The position numbers and the translations under genes were made by a program. From JAJEBT01 sp965214975 (GTDB lineage: Bacteria; Pseudomonadota; Alphaproteobacteria; MPNO01; UBA830), in assembly GCA_965214975.1 (NCBI GenBank), contig OZ244055.1, positions 3,348,001-3,412,000 on the forward strand: a stretch of 64,000 nucleotides of DNA, read 5' to 3'. The notes beneath the pieces were generated by a model. The model ran no database searches and was not told the DNA's origin. It saw only the letters and a list, made by a program, of their open reading frames with translations. Of the stretch, positions 16,197 through 25,224 are shown one piece after another. Positions within the stretch are counted from its first letter, which is position 1, and each line of letters starts with the position of its first letter.

Positions 16197-17420
16197 TCAG
16201 GACCGGAAACGTTCCGGGGCGCCGGCTCCCAGCCGGTCCCGTGCGCGCAGCGCCCACAGCGACAGCGCCAGAAGCAGCAGGACGCCGCCCCCGCCGACGG
16301 CGTAGAACGCGTGCTCGAGGCCGACCCACTCGGCGAGTCCTCCCATGGCGACCGGGAAGATCACGTTGCCGAGACGGTTGAACGAGATCCTGAGAGCCGT
16401 CACCCGGCCCAGAAGCTCCGGCGCCACGGAACGGGCCGCGATCGACATCATCAGGGGCAGGTTGAGCCCCTGCCCCGCGCCGCGCAGGCTCATCGCCAGG
16501 GCGAGCACGGCGAACCCCTCGAGAAGCGGCGTGGCCGTGATCCCGACGATGGCGGCGGCCACGGCGAGAATCAGCAGCCAGTGGTCGGCGACGCGGCGGG
16601 TCAGCGGTCCGATCGACAGCGCCGTCATCGCCGACACCACGTTGCCGATGCCCACCAGAAGCCCGATCCGGTCGGCCGTCAGGCCGATTTCCCGCAGCCA
16701 GACCGCGTAGAAGGACGCCTGGATCCCGGAAGCCGTCTGGCGCAGGAACGTCGCGGCGATGACGAAGGCGATCGCGGCCAGCGCGAGCATCCGGAACGTC
16801 TCGCGGTAATCGGAGAATCTCGGCAGGACGACGGCCCGCGGCCGGGGAACCGGCGTTTCCCCGACATGGCGCGGCAGGAACGCCGCCGCCGCCACGCCGC
16901 CGAAGGACCAGCAGGCAAAGAACAGGAAGGCTCCGGGCGGCCCCCATGCCACCCAGGCGATCCCGATCAGCCACGGCCCCAGAAATCCCCCGGCCCGCGC
17001 GGCGGCGGTCATGCGCCCGGCGTAGACGGGCTCGGCTTTCAGCAGCTTGCCGACCGCGGTCTGCGCCCCGATCCAGCTGGTCGCTTCCGCGAACCCGACG
17101 ACGAGCTGCAGGACCAACGCGGCCCCCATGAACGGCAGAGCCGGGAACAGCGCGGTTGCGGCGGCCCCGACCGCGCCGAGGAACATGATGACGCTGCGCG
17201 GACCGAAGCGGTCGAGCATCACTCCGCCGTGGATCGACAGAAGCACCGGCAGGAACTGCCGGCTCGCGACCAGCAGCCCGACCGCCAGCGGAGACGCCCC
17301 GAGCTCGAGCGCCCACAGGGGCATCACCACGTGGCTCATGGGAAACAGGTTTCCGGTGAAGAACGCGGTGCCGTAGACGGCGGCCTGGCGCCGCCACGCT
17401 GGGGGCCGGCGGAGAGTCAC
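16197..17420 (-). CDS. MFS family transporter
   Basis: 407-residue integral membrane protein with about twelve hydrophobic segments. The cytoplasmic loop after segment 2 reads GGVMLDRFGPRSVIMFLG, the MFS motif A pattern. The order of helices and a polar central loop (around PRPRAVVLPRFSDYRETFR) support a two-bundle MFS fold, most like drug or small-molecule exporters. The substrate cannot be deduced. ATG at 17420 gives a short basic N-terminus before the first helix. It is transcribed divergently from a class III CoA transferase gene, with a 283-base gap that must hold both promoters; a shared function is not evident. Confidence 0.85.
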   Translation of the reverse strand: MTLRRPPAWRRQAAVYGTAFFTGNLFPMSHVVMPLWALELGASPLAVGLLVASRQFLPVLLSIHGGVMLDRFGPRSVIMFLGAVGAAATALFPALPFMGAALVLQLVVGFAEATSWIGAQTAVGKLLKAEPVYAGRMTAAARAGGFLGPWLIGIAWVAWGPPGAFLFFACWSFGGVAAAAFLPRHVGETPVPRPRAVVLPRFSDYRETFRMLALAAIAFVIAATFLRQTASGIQASFYAVWLREIGLTADRIGLLVGIGNVVSAMTALSIGPLTRRVADHWLLILAVAAAIVGITATPLLEGFAVLALAMSLRGAGQGLNLPLMMSIAARSVAPELLGRVTALRISFNRLGNVIFPVAMGGLAEWVGLEHAFYAVGGGGVLLLLALSLWALRARDRLGAGAPERFRS

Positions 17421-17703
17421 GGATCAGCGCCGGGTCCGGCGTGCCGCCGGACGGAAGAGCCGCGGGGCCTCGTCCGGCGAGGGAGGGCGGGAACGGCGGC
17501 TCAATCCGGAACTCCGGGAACGGCACGGACGCAAGGCGGACGAAGGCTGCAGGACATGGGCGATCGGTAGCGGTTTCGCCCGCCGTCCGCAAACGGCCGG
17601 GCCGGTCTTCCCGCCCCGCGGCCCGACGGTCCCGAAGTTTCGGACGCGTCCGGAATCGTGTACACCTCCCGCCGATCGCGTTCGACACGGAGCGGCATGA
17701 CGC

Positions 17704-18891
17704 ATGCCCGGCCATCAGGCGCTTGCCGGCATCACGGTGCTCGACCTGACCCGCGCCCGCGCGGGGCCGACCGCCGTGCGCCAGCTCGCGGACTGGGGGG
17801 CCCGGGCGGTCAAGATCGAGGAGCCGGGCGCGCCGGACAGCGCCGACCTTGGGCGGCGGCACGGCGCCGATTTCCAGAATCTGCATCGCAACAAGCTGTC
17901 CGTGACCCTGGACCTCAAGTCGGACGCCGGCCGGGAGGTGTTCCGCGAAATGGCCCGGCAGGCCGACGTCGTGGTCGAGAACATGCGCCCCGGGGTCAAG
18001 CACCGTCTCGGCGTCGACTACGAGACCCTGGCGGCGGTCAACCCGCGCCTCGTCTACGGCAGCATTTCGGGCTTCGGACAGGACGGCCCCTACGCGGAAC
18101 GCCCGTGCCTCGACCAGATCGCCCAGGGGATGGGCGGGCACATGACGGTCACCGGCGAACCCGGCTCGGGCCCGATGCGCTCGGGCACGGCCATCAGCGA
18201 TCTCGCCGCCGGGCTGCTCTGCGCCAACGGCGTCATGCTGGCGCTCTACGAGCGCGAGCGGTCGGGGAAAGGCCAGTGGATCCAGACCTCTCTTCTGGAG
18301 GCCCAGATCTTCCTGATGGATTTCCAGGCGGCGCGCTGGCTCGTCGAGCGCGAGATTCCGCCGCAGGCCGGCCTGCACCATCCCACCATCGCCCCGATGG
18401 GAACGTTCCGGACAAGCGACGGGCACGTCAACATGGCCCCCATGCCCGACATGTGGCCCAGATTCTGCGAGGCCCTGGGAATCGAGCGTCTCGTCGACGA
18501 CCCGCGTTTCTCCTCTTTCGACGCGCGCCACGAGAACCGCTCCGCTCTCATCGAGGAGATCGAGAAAGCCACCGTCCTTGTTTCCAGCGACCGCTGGATC
18601 GAGCGTCTCAACGACGCGCGCATACCCTGCGGCCCCATCTACACGATGGACCAGACCTTTGCCGACCCCCAGGTCCAGCACGTCGGCATCGCCACGACGG
18701 TGGAGTCGGAAAGGCTCGGCGAGATCGAGGTCGTCGGACAGCCGCTTCACCTCTCGCGCACGCCGAACCGCCACGACGCCGGGGAGGCCGCCCCCGCGCC
18801 GGAATACGGCGCGGACACCGACGAGGTTCTCGCCGGGTTCGGCTGCTCCGAAAGCGACATCGCGCGGCTGCGCGCCGAGGGGGCGATCTGA
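17704..18891 (+). CDS. Class III CoA transferase (CaiB/BaiF family)
   Basis: Moves CoA between carboxylic acids through a covalent Asp-linked intermediate. The 395-residue protein starts with LAGITVLDLTRARAGP and AVKIEEPG, followed by FQNLHRNKLSVTLDLKS and ADVVVENMRPG. The candidate catalytic Asp lies in CLDQIAQGMGGHMTVTGE (about residue 137). The C-terminal part has GEIEVVGQPLHLSRTP. Family members act on oxalate, carnitine, bile acids, succinate or aromatic acids; the substrate here is open. It stands alone, divergent from the MFS gene, with the IS1634-type element starting 301 bases downstream. Confidence 0.9.
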   Translation: MPGHQALAGITVLDLTRARAGPTAVRQLADWGARAVKIEEPGAPDSADLGRRHGADFQNLHRNKLSVTLDLKSDAGREVFREMARQADVVVENMRPGVKHRLGVDYETLAAVNPRLVYGSISGFGQDGPYAERPCLDQIAQGMGGHMTVTGEPGSGPMRSGTAISDLAAGLLCANGVMLALYERERSGKGQWIQTSLLEAQIFLMDFQAARWLVEREIPPQAGLHHPTIAPMGTFRTSDGHVNMAPMPDMWPRFCEALGIERLVDDPRFSSFDARHENRSALIEEIEKATVLVSSDRWIERLNDARIPCGPIYTMDQTFADPQVQHVGIATTVESERLGEIEVVGQPLHLSRTPNRHDAGEAAPAPEYGADTDEVLAGFGCSESDIARLRAEGAI

Positions 18892-19187
18892 CCGCGCCCG
18901 GATGAAGGGCATGCAACCGGCCGGCGGCGTTCCGCCCAGGGGCCGGACCTCCGGCGCCCCGTTTTCGGCTCCCGGCCGCTTTCGCGTTCCGAAGCTCCCG
19001 CATCGACGTCAGCGATCGGCGGAGGCGAGGCGTGCATGCCACGCTTCCGGCGGATGACGGCCGCCGCCGGATCCCGGGCGCCGCCCTCAAGGCTTTCGCG
19101 AACACGCTGGAGAACATTCCCGACGGCGTCCCCGTCGCACCGCTTTTCTTCGCCGCCGAACGATCCTCCGTCGCGTGCGCGAAAGCC
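18892..19187. other. Intergenic stretch left of the IS1634-type element
   Basis: No recognisable gene. A GTG at 19032 preceded by GGAGGCGAGG opens a frame that runs into the insertion sequence; removing the element and one copy of the target duplication restores a frame of about 70 codons ending at TAA near 21252. The product is not recognisable, so a disrupted small gene is only a possibility. Confidence 0.3.
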
Positions 19188-19207
19188 GATGACTCGTCTT
19201 CTACAGT
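19188..19207 (+). repeat. Left target duplication and inverted repeat of the IS1634-type element
   Basis: GATGA (19188-19192) is the target duplication; CTCGTCTTCTACAGT (19193-19207) is the left terminal inverted repeat, an exact complement of 21193-21207. Confidence 0.9.
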
Positions 19208-21207
19208 CTGGCCGGGATGTTCGAGAACCGCTCCGGGAAAGAGTCAGCGAAACAAAAGGGTTGGTTCCGGCGAGCGCCGGAGCTCCGGGAAAATGTAGTG
19301 CAACATTTCGGGTGATTCGGATTCCGGAACGACTTCAGGCGTTGATCTTTTCCCGTGCGCCCGTATCATGGCGTGGTGCACACGGGAATCCCGCCATGTT
19401 CTTTCGCCTCAAGCCCGCCGGCAAGTACAAGTACCTCCAGATCGTCGAGAACCGCCGCGAGGGCAAGAAGGTCCGGCAGACCGTCATCGCCACCATCGGA
19501 AGGCTCGACAGGCTCGCCCCTTCCGGAGCCGTCGACAGGCTGGCGGCATCCGCCGCCCGCTTCGCCGAGAACCTCGTCGTCCTGTCCGAGCACGACGCGG
19601 GGAACGGGCCGGACGCGGAAGTCGTGGTCATCGGCCCCTCCCTGGTCTTCGAGCGCCTGTGGCGCGAGAGCGGATGCCGCGAGGCGGTGCGCTCCCTGCT
19701 TGCGGAACGGAACTTCGGCTTCGACGTCGAGCGCGCCGTGTTCTTCACCGTCCTGCACCGCCTCATGGTCTCCGGCTCGGACCGCAGCGCCCTGAAGTGG
19801 CGGCGGGGCCGGAGGATCGAGGGCGCGGAGGCGCTGGAACTGCACCAGCTCTACAGAGCCATGGGCTGGCTCGGCGAGACGCTTGGCGACGGCGAGGCCG
19901 GCGAGCGCTTCGAGCGGCGCGTCAAGGACCGGATCGAGGAGACCCTGTTCCACCGGCGGCGCGACCTGTTCACCGATCTCGATCTCGTGTTCTTCGACAC
20001 CACGTCGCTGCACTTCACCGGCGAGGGCGGCGAGAGCCTGGGCCGGCACGGCAAGAGCAAGGACCGTCGCGGCGATTGCAGGCAGATGGTTCCGGGGATG
20101 GTGCTCGACGGCGACGGGATGCCGGTGTGCAGCGAGATGTGGCCCGGCAACACTGCCGACGTGACGACGCTGGACCTGGTGGCGGCCCGCCTGCAGAAGC
20201 GCTTCGGGGTCCGCTCGGTGTGTCTTGTGGCCGACGCCGGGATGATCTCCGGGGACATGATCGCCGCGGTCGAGGCGCGGGGCTGGCAGTGCATCCTCGG
20301 CGCCCGCCCGCGTCGGACGAAGGAGATCCGCGACACGGTTCTCGCCGACAACTCGCCGTTCGAGACCGTCGAGGTTGTCCGCCAGCGCCCGGACCCGATG
20401 GAGCTGGAGGTCAAGGAGGTCACGGTTCCGCCGGGCGGGGACGGAGACAGGGCGCGTCGCTACGTCGTGTGCCGCAATCCGGCCGAGGCGCGCAAGGACG
20501 CCGCGACGCGCGACCGGATCCTGGCCAGTCTGGAGAACCGGCTGAACGGGAAGGGCCCCGGGAGCCTCGTCTCCAACAGGGGCTTCAGGCGCTACCTGAG
20601 GATCGAGAGGGGTTCGGTCACGATCGATCGCGACAAGGCGCGCGACGAGAAACGCTTCGACGGCATCTGGGTGCTGAGAACCAACACCTCCCTGACGGCC
20701 GTGGACATCGCCCTGCGATACAAGCAGCTGTGGATGGTGGAACAGGTGTTCCGGACCGCCAAGAGCCTGCTCGAGACCCGCCCGGTCTTCCACAGGACCG
20801 ACGCCACGATCTGCGGCCATGTCTTCTGCTCGTTCCTCGCCCTGGTGCTGCAGAAGGATCTTCAGCGCCGCATGGAAGACGCCGGCATCGCGGCCGAGTG
20901 GGCGGACGTGCTGCGGGATCTCGAGGCGTTGACGGAAACCCGCATCGAGCACCACGGCAAGAGCTTCGCGGTTCGCAACAGGACGGTCGGCGTCGCCGGC
21001 CGGATCGCGCGGTGCGTCGGCGTGCGTTTGCCCGGAACCGTGCGACGGATCGCCGCGGAGAAGGGGGAGGCCGCGACGACCCGCGCCTGAAGCGCGTCGG
21101 AACACCCCGCAACGGGTCATGGCGCCGAGTGTGGTGCCAAGCCCTTCGGCGTGTCATGCAACCAGCGGAATCAGCGGACATTTCCTGAAACCACTGTAGA
21201 AGACGAG
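19193..21207 (+). mobile_element. IS1634-family insertion sequence, complete
   Basis: A 2,015-bp element bounded by perfect 15-bp inverted repeats (CTCGTCTTCTACAGT at 19193-19207 and its complement at 21193-21207) and flanked by the 5-bp direct repeat GATGA (19188-19192 and 21208-21212). It holds one full-length transposase gene at 19396-21090. Perfect ends, an unbroken transposase and an exact target duplication point to a recent, possibly still active insertion. It sits between the CoA transferase and amidase genes and breaks no recognised gene. Family assignment rests on the transposase; the IS1634 family is known for 5-6 bp duplications. Confidence 0.9.
19396..21090 (+). CDS. IS1634-family transposase
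   Basis: DDE transposase of 564 residues. The three acidic residues are placed as in IS1634/IS4-type enzymes: Asp in VFFDTTSLHF (about 201), Asp in CLVADAGMISGDM (about 280) and Glu in LWMVEQVFRTAKSLLETRP (about 448), the last within the Y-(2)-R/K-like insertion domain region. The N-terminus (MFFRLKPAGKYKYLQIVENR) is typical of the family, which is why ATG 19396 is preferred over an upstream in-frame ATG at 19036 that lies outside the element. There are 188 bases between the left repeat and the start. No frameshift or internal stop is seen. Confidence 0.93.
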   Translation: MFFRLKPAGKYKYLQIVENRREGKKVRQTVIATIGRLDRLAPSGAVDRLAASAARFAENLVVLSEHDAGNGPDAEVVVIGPSLVFERLWRESGCREAVRSLLAERNFGFDVERAVFFTVLHRLMVSGSDRSALKWRRGRRIEGAEALELHQLYRAMGWLGETLGDGEAGERFERRVKDRIEETLFHRRRDLFTDLDLVFFDTTSLHFTGEGGESLGRHGKSKDRRGDCRQMVPGMVLDGDGMPVCSEMWPGNTADVTTLDLVAARLQKRFGVRSVCLVADAGMISGDMIAAVEARGWQCILGARPRRTKEIRDTVLADNSPFETVEVVRQRPDPMELEVKEVTVPPGGDGDRARRYVVCRNPAEARKDAATRDRILASLENRLNGKGPGSLVSNRGFRRYLRIERGSVTIDRDKARDEKRFDGIWVLRTNTSLTAVDIALRYKQLWMVEQVFRTAKSLLETRPVFHRTDATICGHVFCSFLALVLQKDLQRRMEDAGIAAEWADVLRDLEALTETRIEHHGKSFAVRNRTVGVAGRIARCVGVRLPGTVRRIAAEKGEAATTRA

Positions 21208-21212
21208 GATGA
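21193..21212 (+). repeat. Right inverted repeat and target duplication of the IS1634-type element
   Basis: ACTGTAGAAGACGAG (21193-21207) is the right terminal inverted repeat; GATGA (21208-21212) repeats the five bases left of the element. Confidence 0.9.
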
Positions 21213-21257
21213 GGACGCGTCATGCCGCGACCGCCCGACCGTTTCCAGGCCGGGATC

Positions 21258-22766
21258 CTAAAAGGTCTGCCAGTCTCCCGACTGCTCGAAGGCGTGTGCC
21301 GCGCGGTAGATCGTGTCCTCCTCCCAGTGGCGTCCGACCAGCATCAGGCCCACGGGCAGCCCGTCCCTCATGCCGCAGGGCAGCGACATGGCCGGATGGC
21401 CGGTCACGTCGAAGCCGCACGTGTTGGCCAGCATTTCCCAGGCGACCTTGGTGATCTCCTGGGGCGTGGCGTCCTCGTCGGGGAGTCTTGACGCCTTCAT
21501 CGGCAGCGTCGGCATGAGCAGCAGATCGACCCCGGCGAAGGCGGCGTCGTAGGCGGTGCGCAGCTTGCGCCTGAGATTCATCGCCTTCGCGTAGTAGTGC
21601 CCCTGGTAGCGGGTGCGCACGTACTGGCCGAACAGGGCCATGATCTTGATGGTGTCCGCGAATTCGTCGGATCGCGCCCGCCAGCCCGTCGACGCGTCGA
21701 TCAGGCTCGTGACGTAGAGTCCCTCGGCTCCGCCGGGGCCGCCATTCGCGAGCATCGTCCGGAAACCGCCCTCCTGGCCGATGGGAGTCCAGACCATGCT
21801 GGCTTCGGCGTGCATGGGAACGGATATTTCCGTGACCTCCGCCCCGAGACCGGCCAGCCGGTCGGCGGCGTTGCGCACGCAGGAATCCACGTCGCCTTCG
21901 GAATTCCAGTGCCCGAAGGATTCCCCCACGACACCGATCCTGAGCCCGTCGATGTCGCGGCCGAGCGCCTCGGTGTAGGGCTTGACCTGCACGCCGGACT
22001 GCCTGGAATCGAGGCCGTCGGGCCCGGCGATCGCCTCCAGCAGGAGCGCGTTGTTCCCGACCGTGTCGGTCATCGGGCCGCAATGGTCGATGGTGGTCTC
22101 GAGCGAGATCGCGCCGGTGTAGGGAACCAGCCCGAAAGTTCCCTTCATGGCGCAGATGCCGCAATAGCTCGCGGGAATCCGGACGGAGCCGGCCTGGTCT
22201 CCGCCCAGCGCCATGTCGACCTCGCCGGCCGCCACCAGCGCCGCGCTTCCCGAGGACGATCCGCCCGCCGAGAAGCCGTGCTTGCGGGGATTGTGAACGG
22301 GGCCGGTGGTGCTGGTGCTGCTCGTGCCGGACACGCAGTAGTACTCGCACACCGCCTTGCCGGCGATCTCCCCGCCGGCGTCCAGGATGCGGGTGACCAC
22401 GGTGGCATCGATCTCCGGCACGTAGCCGTCCAGCACCGAGGCCCCGTTCATCATCGGAACGCCCGCGACGCAGATGTTGTCCTTGACGGCGACCCGCTTG
22501 CCCGCGAGTTTCCCGTTCTCGGCGCCCTTGATCGAGGTCTTGACGTACCAGGCGTTGTGCGGATTCTCGTCGCCTTCGGGACGGTGGCCCGGCGTCCGCG
22601 GATACCGCACCTCGGGAAAGTGGTCCGGAGTCCCGTCGAGGCGCCTGTAGCTTTCCACCAGGGGCGCGATGATCTCGCCGACCGCCTCGAGGTATTCGTC
22701 GGTGGGCGACATTTCGAGAGCTTCGGCGCATTCCCTGAGCTGCGCGATGGTCGGAGGCTTGAACAT
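21258..22766 (-). CDS. Amidase signature family hydrolase
   Basis: 502-residue amidase using the Ser-cisSer-Lys triad: Lys in VAVKDNICVAG, the Gly/Ser loop GFSAGGSSSGSAALVAAG, and the nucleophile Ser in GGDQAGSVRIPASYCG. The active site is complete. ATG at 22766 is favoured over 22802 because GGGAG lies about eight bases upstream. It is the last gene of a set with an ABC importer of the branched-chain/urea/short-chain-amide type, so it probably hydrolyses the imported amide to acid plus ammonia, giving nitrogen. The exact amide cannot be read off. The IS1634-type element ends 50 bases beyond its stop. Confidence 0.9.
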   Translation of the reverse strand: MFKPPTIAQLRECAEALEMSPTDEYLEAVGEIIAPLVESYRRLDGTPDHFPEVRYPRTPGHRPEGDENPHNAWYVKTSIKGAENGKLAGKRVAVKDNICVAGVPMMNGASVLDGYVPEIDATVVTRILDAGGEIAGKAVCEYYCVSGTSSTSTTGPVHNPRKHGFSAGGSSSGSAALVAAGEVDMALGGDQAGSVRIPASYCGICAMKGTFGLVPYTGAISLETTIDHCGPMTDTVGNNALLLEAIAGPDGLDSRQSGVQVKPYTEALGRDIDGLRIGVVGESFGHWNSEGDVDSCVRNAADRLAGLGAEVTEISVPMHAEASMVWTPIGQEGGFRTMLANGGPGGAEGLYVTSLIDASTGWRARSDEFADTIKIMALFGQYVRTRYQGHYYAKAMNLRRKLRTAYDAAFAGVDLLLMPTLPMKASRLPDEDATPQEITKVAWEMLANTCGFDVTGHPAMSLPCGMRDGLPVGLMLVGRHWEEDTIYRAAHAFEQSGDWQTF

Positions 22767-22805
22767 GTCGGTCTCCCTGTCGAGCGTTTCGGTTGCGGAC
22801 ACCCT

Positions 22806-23510
22806 CTACTGCGCGACGCCGGTGAATTCTTCGAGGAGCCTGGCATCGCCGAGAGCCGACGGTTCGAGTTCGCTGCTGATCTCGCCTTTCTGGATGACGA
22901 ACACCCGGTCCGACAGCGACGCCACGAATTCCAGATTCTGCTCGACGAGCACCGCGGTCAGCCCGCGGGTGCGCTTGAGCCCGGCGAGAAGGTCCGCGAT
23001 CTGCTCGACCACGGACGGCTGGATGCCTTCGGTCGGCTCGTCGAGCAGCATCAGCCTGGGGGCGATGCAGAGCGAGCGGGCGATGGCGAGGATCTGCTGC
23101 TCGCCGCCGCTCAGCGCTCCGCCCTCGCGGTTCAGGAGCGGCTCGAGCCGCGGGAACTCGCGAAGAATCTCCGCGACCGTCGACCTTGCGTCGCGGCCGG
23201 CCGCGGCGGCGGCGAAGCGCAGGTTGTCCCGGACCGTCATGCGCGGAAAGACGTCGCGCCCCTGCGGCACGTAGCCGAAACCCGCCCGGGCGCGCTCGTG
23301 GGTGGATGCCCGCGTCAGATTCCGCCCCTCCATCTCGATCCGGCCGGCCGTCGCGTCGATGAACCCCATCAAGGTGCGCATCAACGTCGTCTTGCCCATG
23401 CCGTTGTGGCCGAGAATTCCGGCGATCTCTCCTTCGGCGACGTCGAGGTTGACGCCGTTCAGTATCGGGATGCGCCCGTATCCCGCGTGAAGGGCGGAGA
23501 CTTTCAGCAT
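22806..23510 (-). CDS. Branched-chain/amide-type ABC transporter ATP-binding protein (LivF-like)
   Basis: 234-residue nucleotide-binding subunit. Walker A is GHNGMGKTT (about 36-44), the ABC signature is LSGGEQQ, Walker B is LMLLDEPTEG, and the switch region has VEQN. The E in LVEQNLEFVASL and ISSELEPSAL tail are typical of LivF/UrtE-type subunits. Its start overlaps the end of the LivG-like gene by seven bases. It powers the importer together with the gene at 23504-24229. Confidence 0.93.
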   Translation of the reverse strand: MLKVSALHAGYGRIPILNGVNLDVAEGEIAGILGHNGMGKTTLMRTLMGFIDATAGRIEMEGRNLTRASTHERARAGFGYVPQGRDVFPRMTVRDNLRFAAAAAGRDARSTVAEILREFPRLEPLLNREGGALSGGEQQILAIARSLCIAPRLMLLDEPTEGIQPSVVEQIADLLAGLKRTRGLTAVLVEQNLEFVASLSDRVFVIQKGEISSELEPSALGDARLLEEFTGVAQ

Positions 23511-24229
23511 GTGCCGTTGCCCCGCCGGCCGAGATAGATGTCGCGGACCTGGGGATTGCGGGCGATCTCCTCCATGGTGTCCTCGACCAGAATCCTGCCC
23601 TGGTGGAACACGCTGACCTTCCGGGCGATCATCCTGATGAACTGCATGTCGTGCTCCACGACGATGATCGAGCGATTCCGGCCGATCTCGCGGATGAGCT
23701 CGGCGGTGCGGGCGACTTCCCCATGGGTCATGCCCGCCGTCGGCTCGTCGAGCAGCATGAGCGCTGGCTCGCTCGCGAGAACGATGCCGAGTTCGAGCCA
23801 TTGCCTCCGGCCATGCGGCAGCTGGCCCGCAGGCGACCGCGCCTGGTCGGCCAGCCCGACGAGATCGAGTATCGCTTCCACGCGTTCGGCGGTCGTCGCG
23901 CGGTCGTTGTGCCGGCGGACGGCAAGGCGAAGGTTCTCGTGCGCGCTCAGGCCGTCGAACAGGCTGGGAACTTGGGTCTTGATCGCCATGCCCCTGCGGG
24001 CGATCTCGTGAGGTTCCGCTCCGGTGATGTCCTGCCCGGCGAACTCGACCGAACCGGACGTCGGCGTCAATTGCCCGATCAGGCACTTGAAGAACGTGCT
24101 CTTGCCCGCCCCGTTGGGTCCGATCAGGCAGCGCAGCTCGCCTTCCTCGAGACTGAAATCGGCCCCGTCGACGGCGGCGACGCCGCCGAAGCGCATGGTC
24201 AGGCCGCTGGTGCGCAGGAGCGGCGCCAT
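23504..24229 (-). CDS. Branched-chain/amide-type ABC transporter ATP-binding protein (LivG-like)
   Basis: 241-residue ATPase subunit with Walker A GPNGAGKSTFFK, Walker B LMLLDEPTAGMTHGE and the switch VVEHDMQFIRMIA, all typical of LivG/UrtD. The usual signature LSxGxQ is present as LPHGRRQWLELG, a variant seen in UrtD-like subunits. ATG at 24229 shares one base with the stop of the LivM-like gene, so the two are coupled. Pairs with the LivF-like subunit as a heterodimeric motor. Confidence 0.93.
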   Translation of the reverse strand: MAPLLRTSGLTMRFGGVAAVDGADFSLEEGELRCLIGPNGAGKSTFFKCLIGQLTPTSGSVEFAGQDITGAEPHEIARRGMAIKTQVPSLFDGLSAHENLRLAVRRHNDRATTAERVEAILDLVGLADQARSPAGQLPHGRRQWLELGIVLASEPALMLLDEPTAGMTHGEVARTAELIREIGRNRSIIVVEHDMQFIRMIARKVSVFHQGRILVEDTMEEIARNPQVRDIYLGRRGNGTC

Positions 24230-25224
24230 CAGCGGGTTCCGCCGATGCGGGCGTGCAGGAAGTCCCGGATCACGGGAACGATGCCCTTCGGGACGAACAG
24301 CACGAGCAGCACGAACACGGCGCCGAGAACGAGGCTGATGTCCGCGATCTTGGTCTCTCCGAGCCAGGTCGCGGCGTACTGGATGAGCACGCACCCGACG
24401 ATCGCGCCGGTCAGGGTGCCGAGGCCGCCGACCAGAACCCAGATGATGATCTGCGCCGTGAACACCATGGAGAACACCGTGGGACTGACGTAGGATCCCC
24501 AGGCGGTGAACAGCGCGCCGGCCAGGCCCGCGATGCCCGCCCCGATCATGAAGACGGCGAGCTTGTGGAGGCGGGTGTCGTAGCCGAGCAGCGCCGCGCG
24601 CGGCTCGTTCTCCCTGATCGACACCACGACATGGCCGAAGTCGCTCGCAAGCAGCCATCTCAGACCGAAATAGACCGCAACCAGAACCGCCGCGGCGAGA
24701 ACGTAGAGTTCCCCGTAGACGATCTGCATGTCCGGAAAGCCCGGCACGTTGATCGGAGGCACCGAAGGCATGCCGTTGTAGCCTCCGAGCAGGGCCTTTC
24801 CGATCCTGTAGTCGCTTCCGGCCGACGCGCCGACCAGATAGTAGAAGATCAGGGACACGGCAAGCGTGATGACGGCCAGATAGACGTCGCTGACGCGTCC
24901 CCAGAACATGAAGTAGCCGAGCACCGCGGCCAGAAGCGCCGGAAGCAGGACCGCGAGCAGGAGCGGAAGGGAACTCTCCCCGATGTTGATGACGGCCACG
25001 GCGTAGCCGTAGGCGCCCAGACCGAAGAACATCGACTGGCCGAAGCACAGGATGCCGCCGAATCCCCAGACCAGCGCGAGGCTGAGCGCGAGAATCGACA
25101 TCACGATGAAGACGGTGAGTTCGAAGAGCAGGAACACCTCGGCGACTGCCGGAACGACGCCGACCAGCAGGATGCCGGCGACCGCCGCCGCCAGCAGGCC
25201 GAGGGCGTTGCCCGAGAGTCTCAC
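24229..25224 (-). CDS. Branched-chain/amide-type ABC transporter permease (LivM-like)
   Basis: 331-residue inner-membrane subunit with about nine hydrophobic segments and the permease signature SLALVWGFGGILCFGQ, then FFGLGAYGYAVAVIN and, in the second half, IIIWVLVGGLGTLTGAIVG. It resembles LivM/UrtC. It overlaps the LivH-like gene by four bases and the LivG-like gene by one, so the importer is translated as a tight unit. Confidence 0.93.
   Translation of the reverse strand: MRLSGNALGLLAAAVAGILLVGVVPAVAEVFLLFELTVFIVMSILALSLALVWGFGGILCFGQSMFFGLGAYGYAVAVINIGESSLPLLLAVLLPALLAAVLGYFMFWGRVSDVYLAVITLAVSLIFYYLVGASAGSDYRIGKALLGGYNGMPSVPPINVPGFPDMQIVYGELYVLAAAVLVAVYFGLRWLLASDFGHVVVSIRENEPRAALLGYDTRLHKLAVFMIGAGIAGLAGALFTAWGSYVSPTVFSMVFTAQIIIWVLVGGLGTLTGAIVGCVLIQYAATWLGETKIADISLVLGAVFVLLVLFVPKGIVPVIRDFLHARIGGTR

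Noticed and set aside
13020..17540. Shared GGCACGGACGCAAG near 13031 and 17520
   Set aside because: A 14-base match without extended similarity is expected by chance in 64 kb of GC-rich sequence.
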